Source: an uncultured candidate division Zixibacteria bacterium (GTDB lineage Bacteria > Zixibacteria > MSB-5A5 > GN15 > PGXB01). From it: 34,033 nucleotides of DNA. How positions within the stretch are numbered: position 1 is the first letter of the stretch; every line of letters begins with the position of its first letter. Shown in pieces: positions 1 to 6,718 of this stretch. Made by a program: the position numbers and the translations under genes. The notes beneath the pieces are model-generated. The model had not been told where the DNA came from and made no database searches. It was given only the letters and a program-made list of their open reading frames with translations. The DNA lies in the NCBI GenBank assembly GCA_937925655.1, contig CALAMC010000112.1, positions 1 through 34,033 on the forward strand. Direction: 5' to 3'.

Positions 1-2
1 TT

Positions 3-1034
3 TTGACGACTTGCTGTGATGAATGCAAAGACTGCCCGGTCTGCCCGGAGCCGGAGGCCGAGGAGCATCTGTTCTATATCGCCCCGAAACAGGGCAATAT
101 GGTTAAAATCTTCTCGGTCGAGCGGGAGGCCTTCATCGATTCGCTGGTGGTGGATAGTATAGCCAGTAACGCCGCGATGAAGATTCATGTCATCGGCGAT
201 GATTCCCTTTTGGCGGCATCAGGGGGAGCCCGGACATATATCATAGATTTGGCGACTAAAGAAATAGTTGAATCTTTTAATGGGCGGAAGCCGACGTTCA
301 GCAGAGATTCCCGGTATTATTTTTATTTCAATTATATCGATGAAGAGAACTACCAATACGAATTGCATCTTTATCCGGAACATACTTTAATTTTCTTCGA
401 TCGTTATGGTGGCGATTTCGCTTCTTTCTGTAATCAATCGGAATATCTAACCTATCAGTACTACGAATCAGCCGGGGATCCAATCGAGTTGGGTTTTTAT
501 AGTATTCTAGGCGGTGCGGCCAGCCATAGTATTAAAACCTGGAATGGTCATCCAGTTACGTTTTTCCAGAGTCAGGCTATCGGCAGATTAAAGAAGACAT
601 TTATCGATGCAGCCACCTATAATTTTTTCGGAGTGTGCGATTTCAACTCTGATACTTTGAGATCTCTTAAATCATTTTCCTTTATGGGAACAACTAATTT
701 GGTGGTCAGCCCGGATGACAAATATGTCTTCTTCACCGATTATGGCATGGCTCCATTCGGCTATATGCCTACCAGACATATATTTGTCTGGGATGCCGAG
801 GCTGAGGATTCAGTTGCCGCCATTGCATACCAAGGCATAGATATGTCCAATTGGTTAGTGATCACCCATGACAGCAAGTATCTATTGGCTCGACCGTACA
901 ACATAATGAATGACTATACAACTTTTTGCCTGATCGATGCCAAGGGATTCCAGGTTATTGGTGTCTATGATTGCGGCTTTTTGCCCGGTAATGTGACGGC
1001 CAAGTACTGCGCCAGAAATGGTATCTTATATTAG
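3..1034 (+). CDS. Beta-propeller-like lipoprotein, 5' truncated by window edge
   Basis: Open reading frame runs in from the window edge. The first codon I can see is TTG, but the residues around it (L-T-T-C-C) look like a lipobox, so the true start and signal peptide probably lie upstream. After the presumed lipid-anchored Cys come Cys residues spaced CxxCxxCxxC, then PEPEAEE. The rest is beta-rich with repeating units of the kind (hydrophobic)3-D-x-(A/K)-x-x-E-V/I, for example YIIDLATKEIVES and IFVWDAEAEDSVAA, and S-x-D-S/D-K/R-Y-hydrophobic turns. These resemble YVTN/WD40-like propeller blades. No catalytic motif is seen. Likely an outer- or inner-membrane-anchored protein facing the periplasm or surface. 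It is followed 58 bp later by a secreted protease on the same strand. The fold call is moderate and the function unknown. Confidence 0.6.
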   Translation: MTTCCDECKDCPVCPEPEAEEHLFYIAPKQGNMVKIFSVEREAFIDSLVVDSIASNAAMKIHVIGDDSLLAASGGARTYIIDLATKEIVESFNGRKPTFSRDSRYYFYFNYIDEENYQYELHLYPEHTLIFFDRYGGDFASFCNQSEYLTYQYYESAGDPIELGFYSILGGAASHSIKTWNGHPVTFFQSQAIGRLKKTFIDAATYNFFGVCDFNSDTLRSLKSFSFMGTTNLVVSPDDKYVFFTDYGMAPFGYMPTRHIFVWDAEAEDSVAAIAYQGIDMSNWLVITHDSKYLLARPYNIMNDYTTFCLIDAKGFQVIGVYDCGFLPGNVTAKYCARNGILY

Positions 1035-1092
1035 AAATCATTAATTACCGGAATCAAACGCTTCCTATTTATTATGATTATGGAGTAATAAC

Positions 1093-3012
1093 ATGAAAAC
1101 GATAACACTAATTTCAAGTATTTTGGTTTTGGCCTTTTCGGTCCAAACTTATGCGGAGTATTATTATTCTGATAACAGGCAGATACCGCTGTACATTGAT
1201 TCCACAAAGGTTTTGATTCTTTTTGACAACGATTATCAATTTAATTATGACGTGTTCTTTCTGCAATATCCAAGAATCGATTCATTAGAAACCGGTTTTG
1301 CCCAAGACCAATTCAGGGTGGCCAAAATAAATTCCGGGAGCAATTTAAACGCGTTTATGGATTCCTTATTGCAGGATTACCGCGTCGCATTGGTGAATCC
1401 ATATTTTAAGAACATCAAAGATTCAGCAATATTTATTGGTCGAACAATATGCTGCAAATTCGGGGATAATGTCTCTTATGATTTTATTGACAGCCTGAAT
1501 GCTTATTATGACGTTGAAATTTTCTACGAAAACGAAATGACACCCAAGCTCTTTCTTTTGAGCGTTATGGATGACGCCGAACATTCGACTCTTGAAATTG
1601 CCAATATTTACTATGAGCTAGATGAAACAGATTTCTGTCACCCCAATTTCTTAGGCGGCTTTGAATGGTTGGGCTATCCCATTTATGATCATTATTGGAA
1701 TGAACAATGGGGAATGGAGAGAATATTCAGGGCTTATGCTGGTTCGCCGGATTCAATGAACCATCGGGTTTTTGAAATAACAACTGGCGATACCAATATT
1801 ACCGTAGCAATAATTGACCAGGGAGTAGGTCCGCACCATGATATACCTGAAGATCAACTTATTATTGGGTATGACTTTGCGAACATGGACGAAGACCCAT
1901 TGCCGTGTGATTTCCCCAGATTTTTTGTCGGCTGGCACGGCCAAGCCATGGCGGGAATTGTTGGGGCCTCTCATAATCGAGATACAGGCCTTATCAACGA
2001 TATCAACACTGGCATTTATGGAATCGCGCCGTCATGCAAAATCTTGCCAATAAAAATGGGAACCGGATTTGCTGATATTTTAATCGATACCATGTATATA
2101 TGGATTAACTACCCCAATTGCAGGGGTTATGCGTTTGTTGATAATGAAAGGTTGAGTTTGGCGGTACAATGGGCATGGAATAATGGAGCTGACATTATTT
2201 CAATCAGCTGGGGCGGACCGAATCCCAGTGACAGACTGCATTTCGCATTTGAACAGGCAATTACCTATGGCAGAGACGGAAAGGGCTGCGGAATTTTTGC
2301 TGCCGCCGGGAATACTCCATCGGACGCAACATCATACCCCGCAATGTATCCGGAAGTAATGTCTGTCGGCGCACTGCATCCCGACGACAGCCTTTGGTGG
2401 TACAGCTGGCGAGGGAAAGTGGACATTGTGGCACCGTCGGGGACAAAAGATATGCATTCTATTTGGACGGATGATCTATTGGGAGATGCCGGATACAATA
2501 GCACTGCCGAGGGCCCGCACTACGAACAGGGGTGCGGGGAACCCGACAACGATGATTTTAATTGCCAATTTGGTGGGACTTCGGCGGCACAGCCGGTTGC
2601 TGCCGGTGTGGCGGCGCTGGTTTTATCGGTCAGGCCGGAGTTGGCATATGACCAATTGTATGACGTTATAAAGAACTCTGCATACAATAAACTATATGAT
2701 ACTATAACCAGTCCGCCGGATCCTAAATATGGTTATGGTATGGTTCACCCAATGCGCGCTTTATTGGCCGTAAGCAGAGGTGATGCAAATAACAGCAAAT
2801 GTATAAACCTGCTGGATATTTTGTACATAATTGCATATCTATATCACGATCCCCGGGGTCCAGAACCGATACCACATCAACTTATGGGCGACGCGAACGG
2901 AAATGGCGAAGTAAATCTCATGGATATTCTATATTTAATGAGTTATATATACGACAATCCGCCCGGGCCGCCGCCACCGATTTCGTTTGAATATGGGGAG
3001 TATGAGTTTTAG
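1093..3012 (+). CDS. Secreted subtilisin-like (S8) serine protease with C-terminal dockerin-like pair
   Basis: A 639-residue secreted protease. The Sec signal peptide spans about residues 1-21 (LVLAFSVQTYA). It is followed by a roughly 200-residue N-terminal region that may be a propeptide. The S8 catalytic triad is intact: Asp242 in VAIIDQGVG, His282 in GWHGQAMAGI and Ser497 in GGTSAAQPVAAG. The oxyanion Asn407 lies in FAAAGN. From about residue 563 two EF-hand-like dockerin loops follow (GDANNSKCINLLDIL and GDANGNGEVNLMDIL), each with an aromatic helix and a PxGPxP tail. The first loop has Ser instead of Asp at calcium position 5. Start chosen at ATG with GGAG at 1082-1085. Cell-surface or extracellular proteolysis is inferred. 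The dockerin pair is probably a sorting or attachment module rather than part of a cellulosome, because no cohesin or glycosidase is nearby. Confidence 0.88.
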   Translation: MKTITLISSILVLAFSVQTYAEYYYSDNRQIPLYIDSTKVLILFDNDYQFNYDVFFLQYPRIDSLETGFAQDQFRVAKINSGSNLNAFMDSLLQDYRVALVNPYFKNIKDSAIFIGRTICCKFGDNVSYDFIDSLNAYYDVEIFYENEMTPKLFLLSVMDDAEHSTLEIANIYYELDETDFCHPNFLGGFEWLGYPIYDHYWNEQWGMERIFRAYAGSPDSMNHRVFEITTGDTNITVAIIDQGVGPHHDIPEDQLIIGYDFANMDEDPLPCDFPRFFVGWHGQAMAGIVGASHNRDTGLINDINTGIYGIAPSCKILPIKMGTGFADILIDTMYIWINYPNCRGYAFVDNERLSLAVQWAWNNGADIISISWGGPNPSDRLHFAFEQAITYGRDGKGCGIFAAAGNTPSDATSYPAMYPEVMSVGALHPDDSLWWYSWRGKVDIVAPSGTKDMHSIWTDDLLGDAGYNSTAEGPHYEQGCGEPDNDDFNCQFGGTSAAQPVAAGVAALVLSVRPELAYDQLYDVIKNSAYNKLYDTITSPPDPKYGYGMVHPMRALLAVSRGDANNSKCINLLDILYIIAYLYHDPRGPEPIPHQLMGDANGNGEVNLMDILYLMSYIYDNPPGPPPPISFEYGEYEF

Positions 3013-3050
3013 GATTAAAAGCAGGATTGATCTCGCCAAATGTAAGAAAC

Positions 3051-3074
3051 CCGGTCGATCGGAGGATCGACTGG
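3051..3074. repeat. Inverted repeat (10-bp stem, one G-T pair)
   Basis: Arms ccggtcgatc (3051-3060) and gatcgactgg (3065-3074) around a ggag loop; the fourth outermost position pairs G with T. It lies 39 bp after the protease stop codon and has no T-run, so it does not look like a classical terminator. Confidence 0.6.
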
Positions 3075-3113
3075 GCACAACGTACAGGGTGCCAATTTCG
3101 GGCAGCCAAAAAT

Positions 3114-3136
3114 GTCAAGCGCCGAGTGCGCTTGAC
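3114..3136. repeat. Inverted repeat with flanks atgtca / tgacctaca (copy 1)
   Basis: Arms gtcaagcgc (3114-3122) and gcgcttgac (3128-3136) form a perfect 9-bp stem around cgagt. The outer bases and flanks (5' atgtca, 3' tgacctaca) are the same as those of the hairpin at 3486-3533, while the inner stem is different. Confidence 0.7.
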
Positions 3137-3364
3137 CTACAGGAAAATCACGATAAGACATGGATTCCCGCGCTTCATTCTTCAGCACCTTTGGCCAGGT
3201 TGGGAATGACATTGTGGGGGAGCAGGGGATTTAATGGCAATGCGTCGTCTTTAATTGACTTATAAATAATTCCACCGCAATTCCTCATAAGAATTCGGGA
3301 CCCTTTTCTTTATAGGAATTCAGAACATGCGGGCGGTGGGGCACCCAAATGATGTACATTATTG

Positions 3365-3394
3365 CGGGGCAGGCATCGTGGTATGCCTGCCCCG
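3365..3394. repeat. Inverted repeat, 12-bp GC-rich stem
   Basis: Arms cggggcaggcat (3365-3376) and atgcctgccccg (3383-3394) are perfectly complementary around cgtggt. The following sequence has no T-run on either strand. Probably a dispersed palindromic repeat. Confidence 0.7.
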
Positions 3395-3444
3395 GCTCGA
3401 GCAGGAGGAATATGAGGGTTTAAATTTATTGCTCTGCTTTAAGA

Positions 3445-3469
3445 CCGCGCCAAACCAAGTTTGGCGCGG
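3445..3469. repeat. Inverted repeat, 10-bp stem
   Basis: Arms ccgcgccaaa (3445-3454) and tttggcgcgg (3460-3469) are perfectly complementary around ccaag. It sits 16 bp before the larger hairpin that begins at 3486. Confidence 0.65.
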
Positions 3470-3485
3470 CCACCCAAGGGAAGAT

Positions 3486-3533
3486 GTCAGGAGCTCGTTC
3501 GCTTCGCTCACGACCTTCGGCAGAGCTCCTGAC
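3486..3533. repeat. Inverted repeat with flanks atgtca / tgacctaca (copy 2), abutting a stop codon
   Basis: Arms gtcaggagctc (3486-3496) and gagctcctgac (3523-3533) form an 11-bp perfect stem around a 26-base loop that contains cgttcgcttcgctcac. The 3' flank tgacctaca is shared with the hairpin at 3114-3136. The cta at 3534-3536 in this flank is the TAG stop codon of the minus-strand CBM9-like gene, so the repeat directly abuts coding sequence. Confidence 0.7.
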
Positions 3534-4454
3534 CTACAACTTCGTTTCGGTTGACGGTGCGGTCGGGCCGGAAGATGAGGCTACTTTCATCCAGATTTCC
3601 TGTTCTTCGGGCATATCGGGACGGTTGCCGCCGCCGGGGCCGCCTCCACCCGGGCCACCGCCGGACATTCCGCCTCCACCCTGGCCGCCGCCCCCGGGCA
3701 TGCCGCCGCCACCGCCCGGTCCTCCGCCGCCGGGTCCGCCGCCCATCCTCATGCCACCGCCGCGTCCTTCACGTTCGGGCATGCCACCCCATTTCAGTCC
3801 GACGGACAGCAGTTTTCCGCGTTCCAAACCTAATCCGTAGTCCCGCACGCCGCTGGCTTTCAGCGGGATGGCCATTTCATAGGAATAAAATTCACCGTCC
3901 TTTTTATAGGCCGCCATGGGGCCTTCGGAGCCATCGACCGGGATAATTTTTTCGACAATGACGTCTTTGATATAACAGGTCAAAATCGGGTCGGCATTGG
4001 CACCGGGACGGCTCGCCTTGCCCTCGCTGTCTTCCGGAGGTTGTCGGCCGGAATTATCGTTTTGCGGGGGCAGGTTTTGACCGCGGCCCATCGGGTTTTT
4101 CACAGCCGGGCCATCGTTATATTTTATATAGAAATCTTTTTTCTTTTTGCCCTTGATATCGAAATAGGCGGTCAGGCCGGTCATTTTAATCATCGACGCG
4201 GTCATCTGGTCTTTGGTGCGGAAATGGATATACAGGTTATCGCCGTCGTTACAGAACCCGACCGCAACCTTTTGGTCATCAAAAAAGGTCAGCGGTTTGC
4301 CCTCCCAGTCGGCGAAACCGCCGTCCACGGTAATCGGGCTGTTGGTCCAGGCGCTCTGCATATTGACGTTTTTGCATGCGGTCGGCCTGAACGAGATTAA
4401 GGCAAAAATTATGAAAAAGCAGATTGTTCGGAGAAAGCGACATTTTTGAAACAT
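3534..4454 (-). CDS. Secreted CBM9/DOMON-like protein with Gly-rich insertion
   Basis: 306 residues. An N-terminal hydrophobic segment (about residues 9-26) looks like a signal peptide. It is followed by a beta-sandwich resembling the carbohydrate-binding family 9 / DOMON-like fold: ITVDGGFADWEG, then VAVGFCNDGDNLYIHF, then FYSYEMAIPLKA, ending in EIWMKVASSSG. Two low-complexity stretches interrupt the fold. One is a Pro/Asn/Gly segment around residues 120-155. The other is a roughly 50-residue Gly tract (GGGPGGGG-type, about residues 228-276) just before the last strand. Start chosen at ATG with AAAGGGAG about 9 bases upstream. Such domains bind sugars or heme or act as surface modules; which applies here cannot be told. 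The gene is convergent with the repeat island. Confidence 0.65.
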   Translation of the reverse strand: MFQKCRFLRTICFFIIFALISFRPTACKNVNMQSAWTNSPITVDGGFADWEGKPLTFFDDQKVAVGFCNDGDNLYIHFRTKDQMTASMIKMTGLTAYFDIKGKKKKDFYIKYNDGPAVKNPMGRGQNLPPQNDNSGRQPPEDSEGKASRPGANADPILTCYIKDVIVEKIIPVDGSEGPMAAYKKDGEFYSYEMAIPLKASGVRDYGLGLERGKLLSVGLKWGGMPEREGRGGGMRMGGGPGGGGPGGGGGMPGGGGQGGGGMSGGGPGGGGPGGGNRPDMPEEQEIWMKVASSSGPTAPSTETKL

Positions 4455-4552
4455 AAAGCCATACTCCCTTTAACCGGAACTGATTTTTGAGTTTCTTGAA
4501 TTTAGACAACCGCCGCCGGGAAAAGACTATTTAAATATTTTGATGGAAGTGA

Positions 4553-4581
4553 TTGACGGTGCAATTTGTATCAATTATGGT
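4553..4581 (+). promoter_or_regulatory. Predicted promoter giving leaderless ATL mRNA
   Basis: TTGACG (4553-4558), a 17-bp spacer, then TATGGT (4576-4581). Counting 7 bases from the end of the -10 puts +1 at 4588, the A of the ATG of the alkyltransferase-like gene. No Shine-Dalgarno precedes that ATG. This placement is the main reason for choosing the 4588 start over the in-frame TTG/ATG at 4540/4543. Confidence 0.5.
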
Positions 4582-4587
4582 TTGTTT

Positions 4588-4944
4588 ATGGCGAAAGAGA
4601 ACGTGCGGAAGGGTAAGGCGGAATCATCGACCAGCCCGTTTCACAAGAAAATTGTGGGCCTAATCAAGAGAATTCCCAAAGGCAAGGTGGTCACATACGG
4701 TAAAATCGCGGCCTATGCGGGTAACCCCCGTGCGGCTCGCCAGGTGGTGCGGACGCTTCATTCATCATCGGAAAAGGAGAAACTTCCGTGGCATCGGGTC
4801 ATAAATAGCCAGGGTAAAATATCTCTGGGACCGGGGCATGGTTATGAACTTCAGAAGGCACTTCTGGAGAGTGAAGGCATTGCTTTCGGCCTCGGTGATA
4901 AAATCGATTTAGAAAAATATCTCTGGACGCCCAAGGGGTGGTAG
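4588..4944 (+). CDS. Alkyltransferase-like (ATL) DNA repair protein, MGMT family
   Basis: 118 residues, the size of the MGMT C-terminal DNA-binding domain alone. The helix-turn-helix with arginine finger (GKIAAYAGNPRAARQVV) and the active-site loop LPWHRVINSQGKIS are clear. At the position of the alkyl-accepting Cys of O6-methylguanine-DNA methyltransferase (PCHRV) there is Trp68 (PWHRV), the hallmark of ATL proteins. Those bind and flip O6-alkylguanine without removing the alkyl group and pass the lesion to nucleotide excision repair. Direct alkyl transfer is therefore not expected. The in-frame region back to 4540 overlaps the predicted promoter and has no ribosome site. The gene stands alone, divergent from the CBM9-like gene, with a nested inverted repeat after its stop. 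Confidence 0.85.
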   Translation: MAKENVRKGKAESSTSPFHKKIVGLIKRIPKGKVVTYGKIAAYAGNPRAARQVVRTLHSSSEKEKLPWHRVINSQGKISLGPGHGYELQKALLESEGIAFGLGDKIDLEKYLWTPKGW

Positions 4945-4952
4945 CATTAATT

Positions 4953-5051
4953 GTCGGGTTTCTCCCCCATCATGGACACCTCCTTCATCATTCCCATAAT
5001 AACTCATGCTTATTTCTGTGTCCACTTTTTCGGGGGAAGGTCAAACCCGAC
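4953..5051. repeat. Nested three-tier inverted repeat after the ATL gene
   Basis: Outer arms gtcgggttt (4953-4961) and aaacccgac (5043-5051). Middle arms ccccc (4964-4968) and ggggg (5032-5036). Inner arms ggacac (4974-4979) and gtgtcc (5018-5023). All three pair in register, which would fold about 100 bases into one long stem. It begins 8 bp after the ATL stop codon. It could be a transcript-end structure, a small structured RNA or a dispersed palindromic element. A separate small hairpin, tcggtt/aaccga, lies at 5084-5099. Confidence 0.55.
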
Positions 5052-5153
5052 CTGCTATTATTCAGTTCCTGCCGGGATAGCGCTCGGTTTGAGAACCGAC
5101 CGCCCACAACGCTGGAAGACCATCAGGTCGCATTCCGGTCGAGTATTCAAAAT

Positions 5154-5182
5154 TTGACATTGGCTAATCAATTTTTTTTATT
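5154..5182 (+). promoter_or_regulatory. Predicted promoter giving leaderless dprA mRNA
   Basis: TTGACA (5154-5159), a 17-bp spacer, then TTTATT (5177-5182). The predicted +1 is 5189, the A of the dprA ATG. The bases between (ctcttc region) carry no Shine-Dalgarno. The perfect -35 box gives this site weight. Confidence 0.55.
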
Positions 5183-5188
5183 CTCTTC

Positions 5189-6094
5189 ATGGACAAGTAT
5201 AAAACGGGTTCTCATGCGGCGATGATCTGGGCCTTGCGCAAGTACGGGCAGGTGGGGCCGCGAACATTTCGCGCATTGATGATACGATTTCCGACCTTAA
5301 GTTCGATATTCGGGGCGGAAATGGAGGAGATAGAGGAAATTTCCGGCCTCGGAGAGAAACGTTCCCGAAAAATATATGAGTGTGATAAGTATATACCGCA
5401 GGCCGAGGAATTCATAAACGGTCTGGGCGAGCAATCGGTTGGCGTCTGCACTATTCTTGACGATGATTATCCGGCCGGATTTCATGGACTCAACGACCCA
5501 CCGCCGATAATTTTTTATCGGGGGCGTTTGCCGCGCCGGAATGAAAAGCTGGTGTCGCTGATCGGATCGCGGGAGGCAACTTCGGAGGGTATCTCGCGCA
5601 CGGTTGAGCTGGCCGGGAAGTTGGCGGAGAAGTCAATATCGATCGTATCGGGGCTGGCGCGCGGGATCGACTGCGCGGCGCATATCGGGGCGATCAAGGC
5701 CAATGGGACCAGTTTTGCGGTTCTCGGTTCCGGGTTTGATCATATCTATCCCGAAGAAAACCGTCCGCTGGCGATGGAATTGACGCAAAACGGCGGGTTG
5801 ATATCGGAATATCCGCCTTATGAGAAGCAGTCGGCGGGTCGTCTGCTTGACCGTAATCGCCTGACGGTGGGGCTGTCGCAGACGGTCGTTATCGGCGAAA
5901 TCAGCGGCGAATCGGCGGGGACGCTCGATTGCGCCACATTCTGCCACGAAAGCGGGCAATTGGCGTTTATGCTGGTTGGCGACGGTGAATTAGGCGATGA
6001 ATCGAGAAGGACTATCGAAAAGGTTCTGGCGATGGGCGTTATCCCCATCACGATGAATGACGCAGTTGAAAAAATCACCGGTTCTATGGTATAG
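5189..6094 (+). CDS. dprA: DprA/Smf-like DNA-processing protein
   Basis: 301 residues. An N-terminal helix-hairpin-helix/SAM-like region (about 10-75, ISGLGEKRSRKI) precedes the Rossmann-like DprA core. In the core are LVSLIGSREAT (G126-T131), IVSGLARGIDCAAH (152-165), VLGSGFDHIYPEEN and GGLISEYP, and then RNRLTVGLS after Arg222. DprA binds single-stranded DNA and loads RecA during transformation or recombination. The end of the core is divergent: the usual VVEA...SGSLITA segment reads VVIGEISGESAGTLDCA. The C-terminal winged helix found in many DprA proteins is absent. First gene of a tight operon with the YigZ-like gene 6 bp downstream. No other competence gene is visible in the window. Confidence 0.88.
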   Translation: MDKYKTGSHAAMIWALRKYGQVGPRTFRALMIRFPTLSSIFGAEMEEIEEISGLGEKRSRKIYECDKYIPQAEEFINGLGEQSVGVCTILDDDYPAGFHGLNDPPPIIFYRGRLPRRNEKLVSLIGSREATSEGISRTVELAGKLAEKSISIVSGLARGIDCAAHIGAIKANGTSFAVLGSGFDHIYPEENRPLAMELTQNGGLISEYPPYEKQSAGRLLDRNRLTVGLSQTVVIGEISGESAGTLDCATFCHESGQLAFMLVGDGELGDESRRTIEKVLAMGVIPITMNDAVEKITGSMV

Positions 6095-6100
6095 CGGGTT

Positions 6101-6718
6101 ATGAGTCAGCCCGACAGCTATATGACGGCGGCGACCGAGGCGGTGGTCGAGATAAAAATCAAGGGTTCCCGCTTTATCGGGCAATTGTATTCATGCGAAG
6201 ATGAAGACCGCGCCCGCGAGATTCTGGAAAGTACCCGCAAGAAATACTATGATGCCACGCATAATTGCTATGCCTGGAAAGTCGGGATCGGCAAAAAGGT
6301 GCAGTTCAAGTATTCGGATGACGGGGAACCGGGCGGGACCGCCGGAAAGCCGATATACGATCAAATAGACGGCGCCGGGCTGACCGATGTCATAGTCATT
6401 GTCACCCGTTATTTCGGCGGGACCAAGCTGGGTACGGGGGGGCTGACGCACGCCTATTCCGGCTGTGCGGCCGATGTCATAAAGGCGGCCGGCGCGGTCG
6501 AGAAATTCATCACCGGCCGGATTAAGGTGGTGCTTGATTTTGCCGACTACAATGCGGTTGAAAGAGCCGTGCACAAGGCCAACGCGGCGATAGTGCAATC
6601 GGAGTTTTCCGACAAAGTGTGTCTAATCATCGAAATAAGGCTGTCGAAACTTGAGTTACTCAAAGGGCAATTGATCGATATCACATCGGGGAGAATCAGT
6701 ATTGACCAAGCGCTGTGA
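6101..6718 (+). CDS. YigZ/IMPACT family protein (UPF0029)
   Basis: 205 residues. The N-terminal IMPACT domain is typical: KIKGSRFIGQ, ATHNCYAWKVG, FKYSDDGEPGGTAGKPIYD and the signature VTRYFGGTKLGTGGL. A shorter ferredoxin-fold C-terminal domain (about 135-205, IKVVLDFADYNAVER) follows. Family members are linked to translation or stress control in eukaryotes. The bacterial role is not settled, and nucleic-acid or EF-G-like binding has been proposed from structure. It lies 6 bp after dprA and its last 17 bp overlap the PfkB gene, so it is probably translated from the dprA transcript. Confidence 0.88.
   Translation: MSQPDSYMTAATEAVVEIKIKGSRFIGQLYSCEDEDRAREILESTRKKYYDATHNCYAWKVGIGKKVQFKYSDDGEPGGTAGKPIYDQIDGAGLTDVIVIVTRYFGGTKLGTGGLTHAYSGCAADVIKAAGAVEKFITGRIKVVLDFADYNAVERAVHKANAAIVQSEFSDKVCLIIEIRLSKLELLKGQLIDITSGRISIDQAL

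Larger units (their letters stand above)
3013..3533. other. Gene-free repeat island between the protease and the CBM9-like gene
   Basis: No credible gene lies here; the short open frames on both strands overlap one another and have no recognisable product. It holds a series of GC-rich inverted repeats, listed separately at 3051-3074, 3114-3136, 3365-3394, 3445-3469 and 3486-3533. There is also a weaker ATTCCC/GGGAAT pair at 3164-3169 and 3202-3207 inside a 'tggattcccgcgc...gggaatgac' context. That context resembles a dispersed intergenic repeat I have seen in many environmental bacterial genomes. The island separates a plus-strand gene from a minus-strand gene that converge on it, so some of the hairpins may also act as bidirectional terminators. 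Confidence 0.7.

Noticed and set aside
2987..3265. Short open frames at the end of the protease gene and in the repeat island
   Set aside because: They overlap each other on both strands, cross hairpins and have no recognisable product or ribosome site.
3484..3840. Pro-rich open frame on the plus strand
   Set aside because: It is the mirror image of the Gly-rich tract of the minus-strand CBM9-like gene; GGC-rich DNA keeps other frames open.
4938..5225. Open frame between ATL and dprA
   Set aside because: It spans the nested inverted repeat and the dprA promoter, and the product looks like no protein family.
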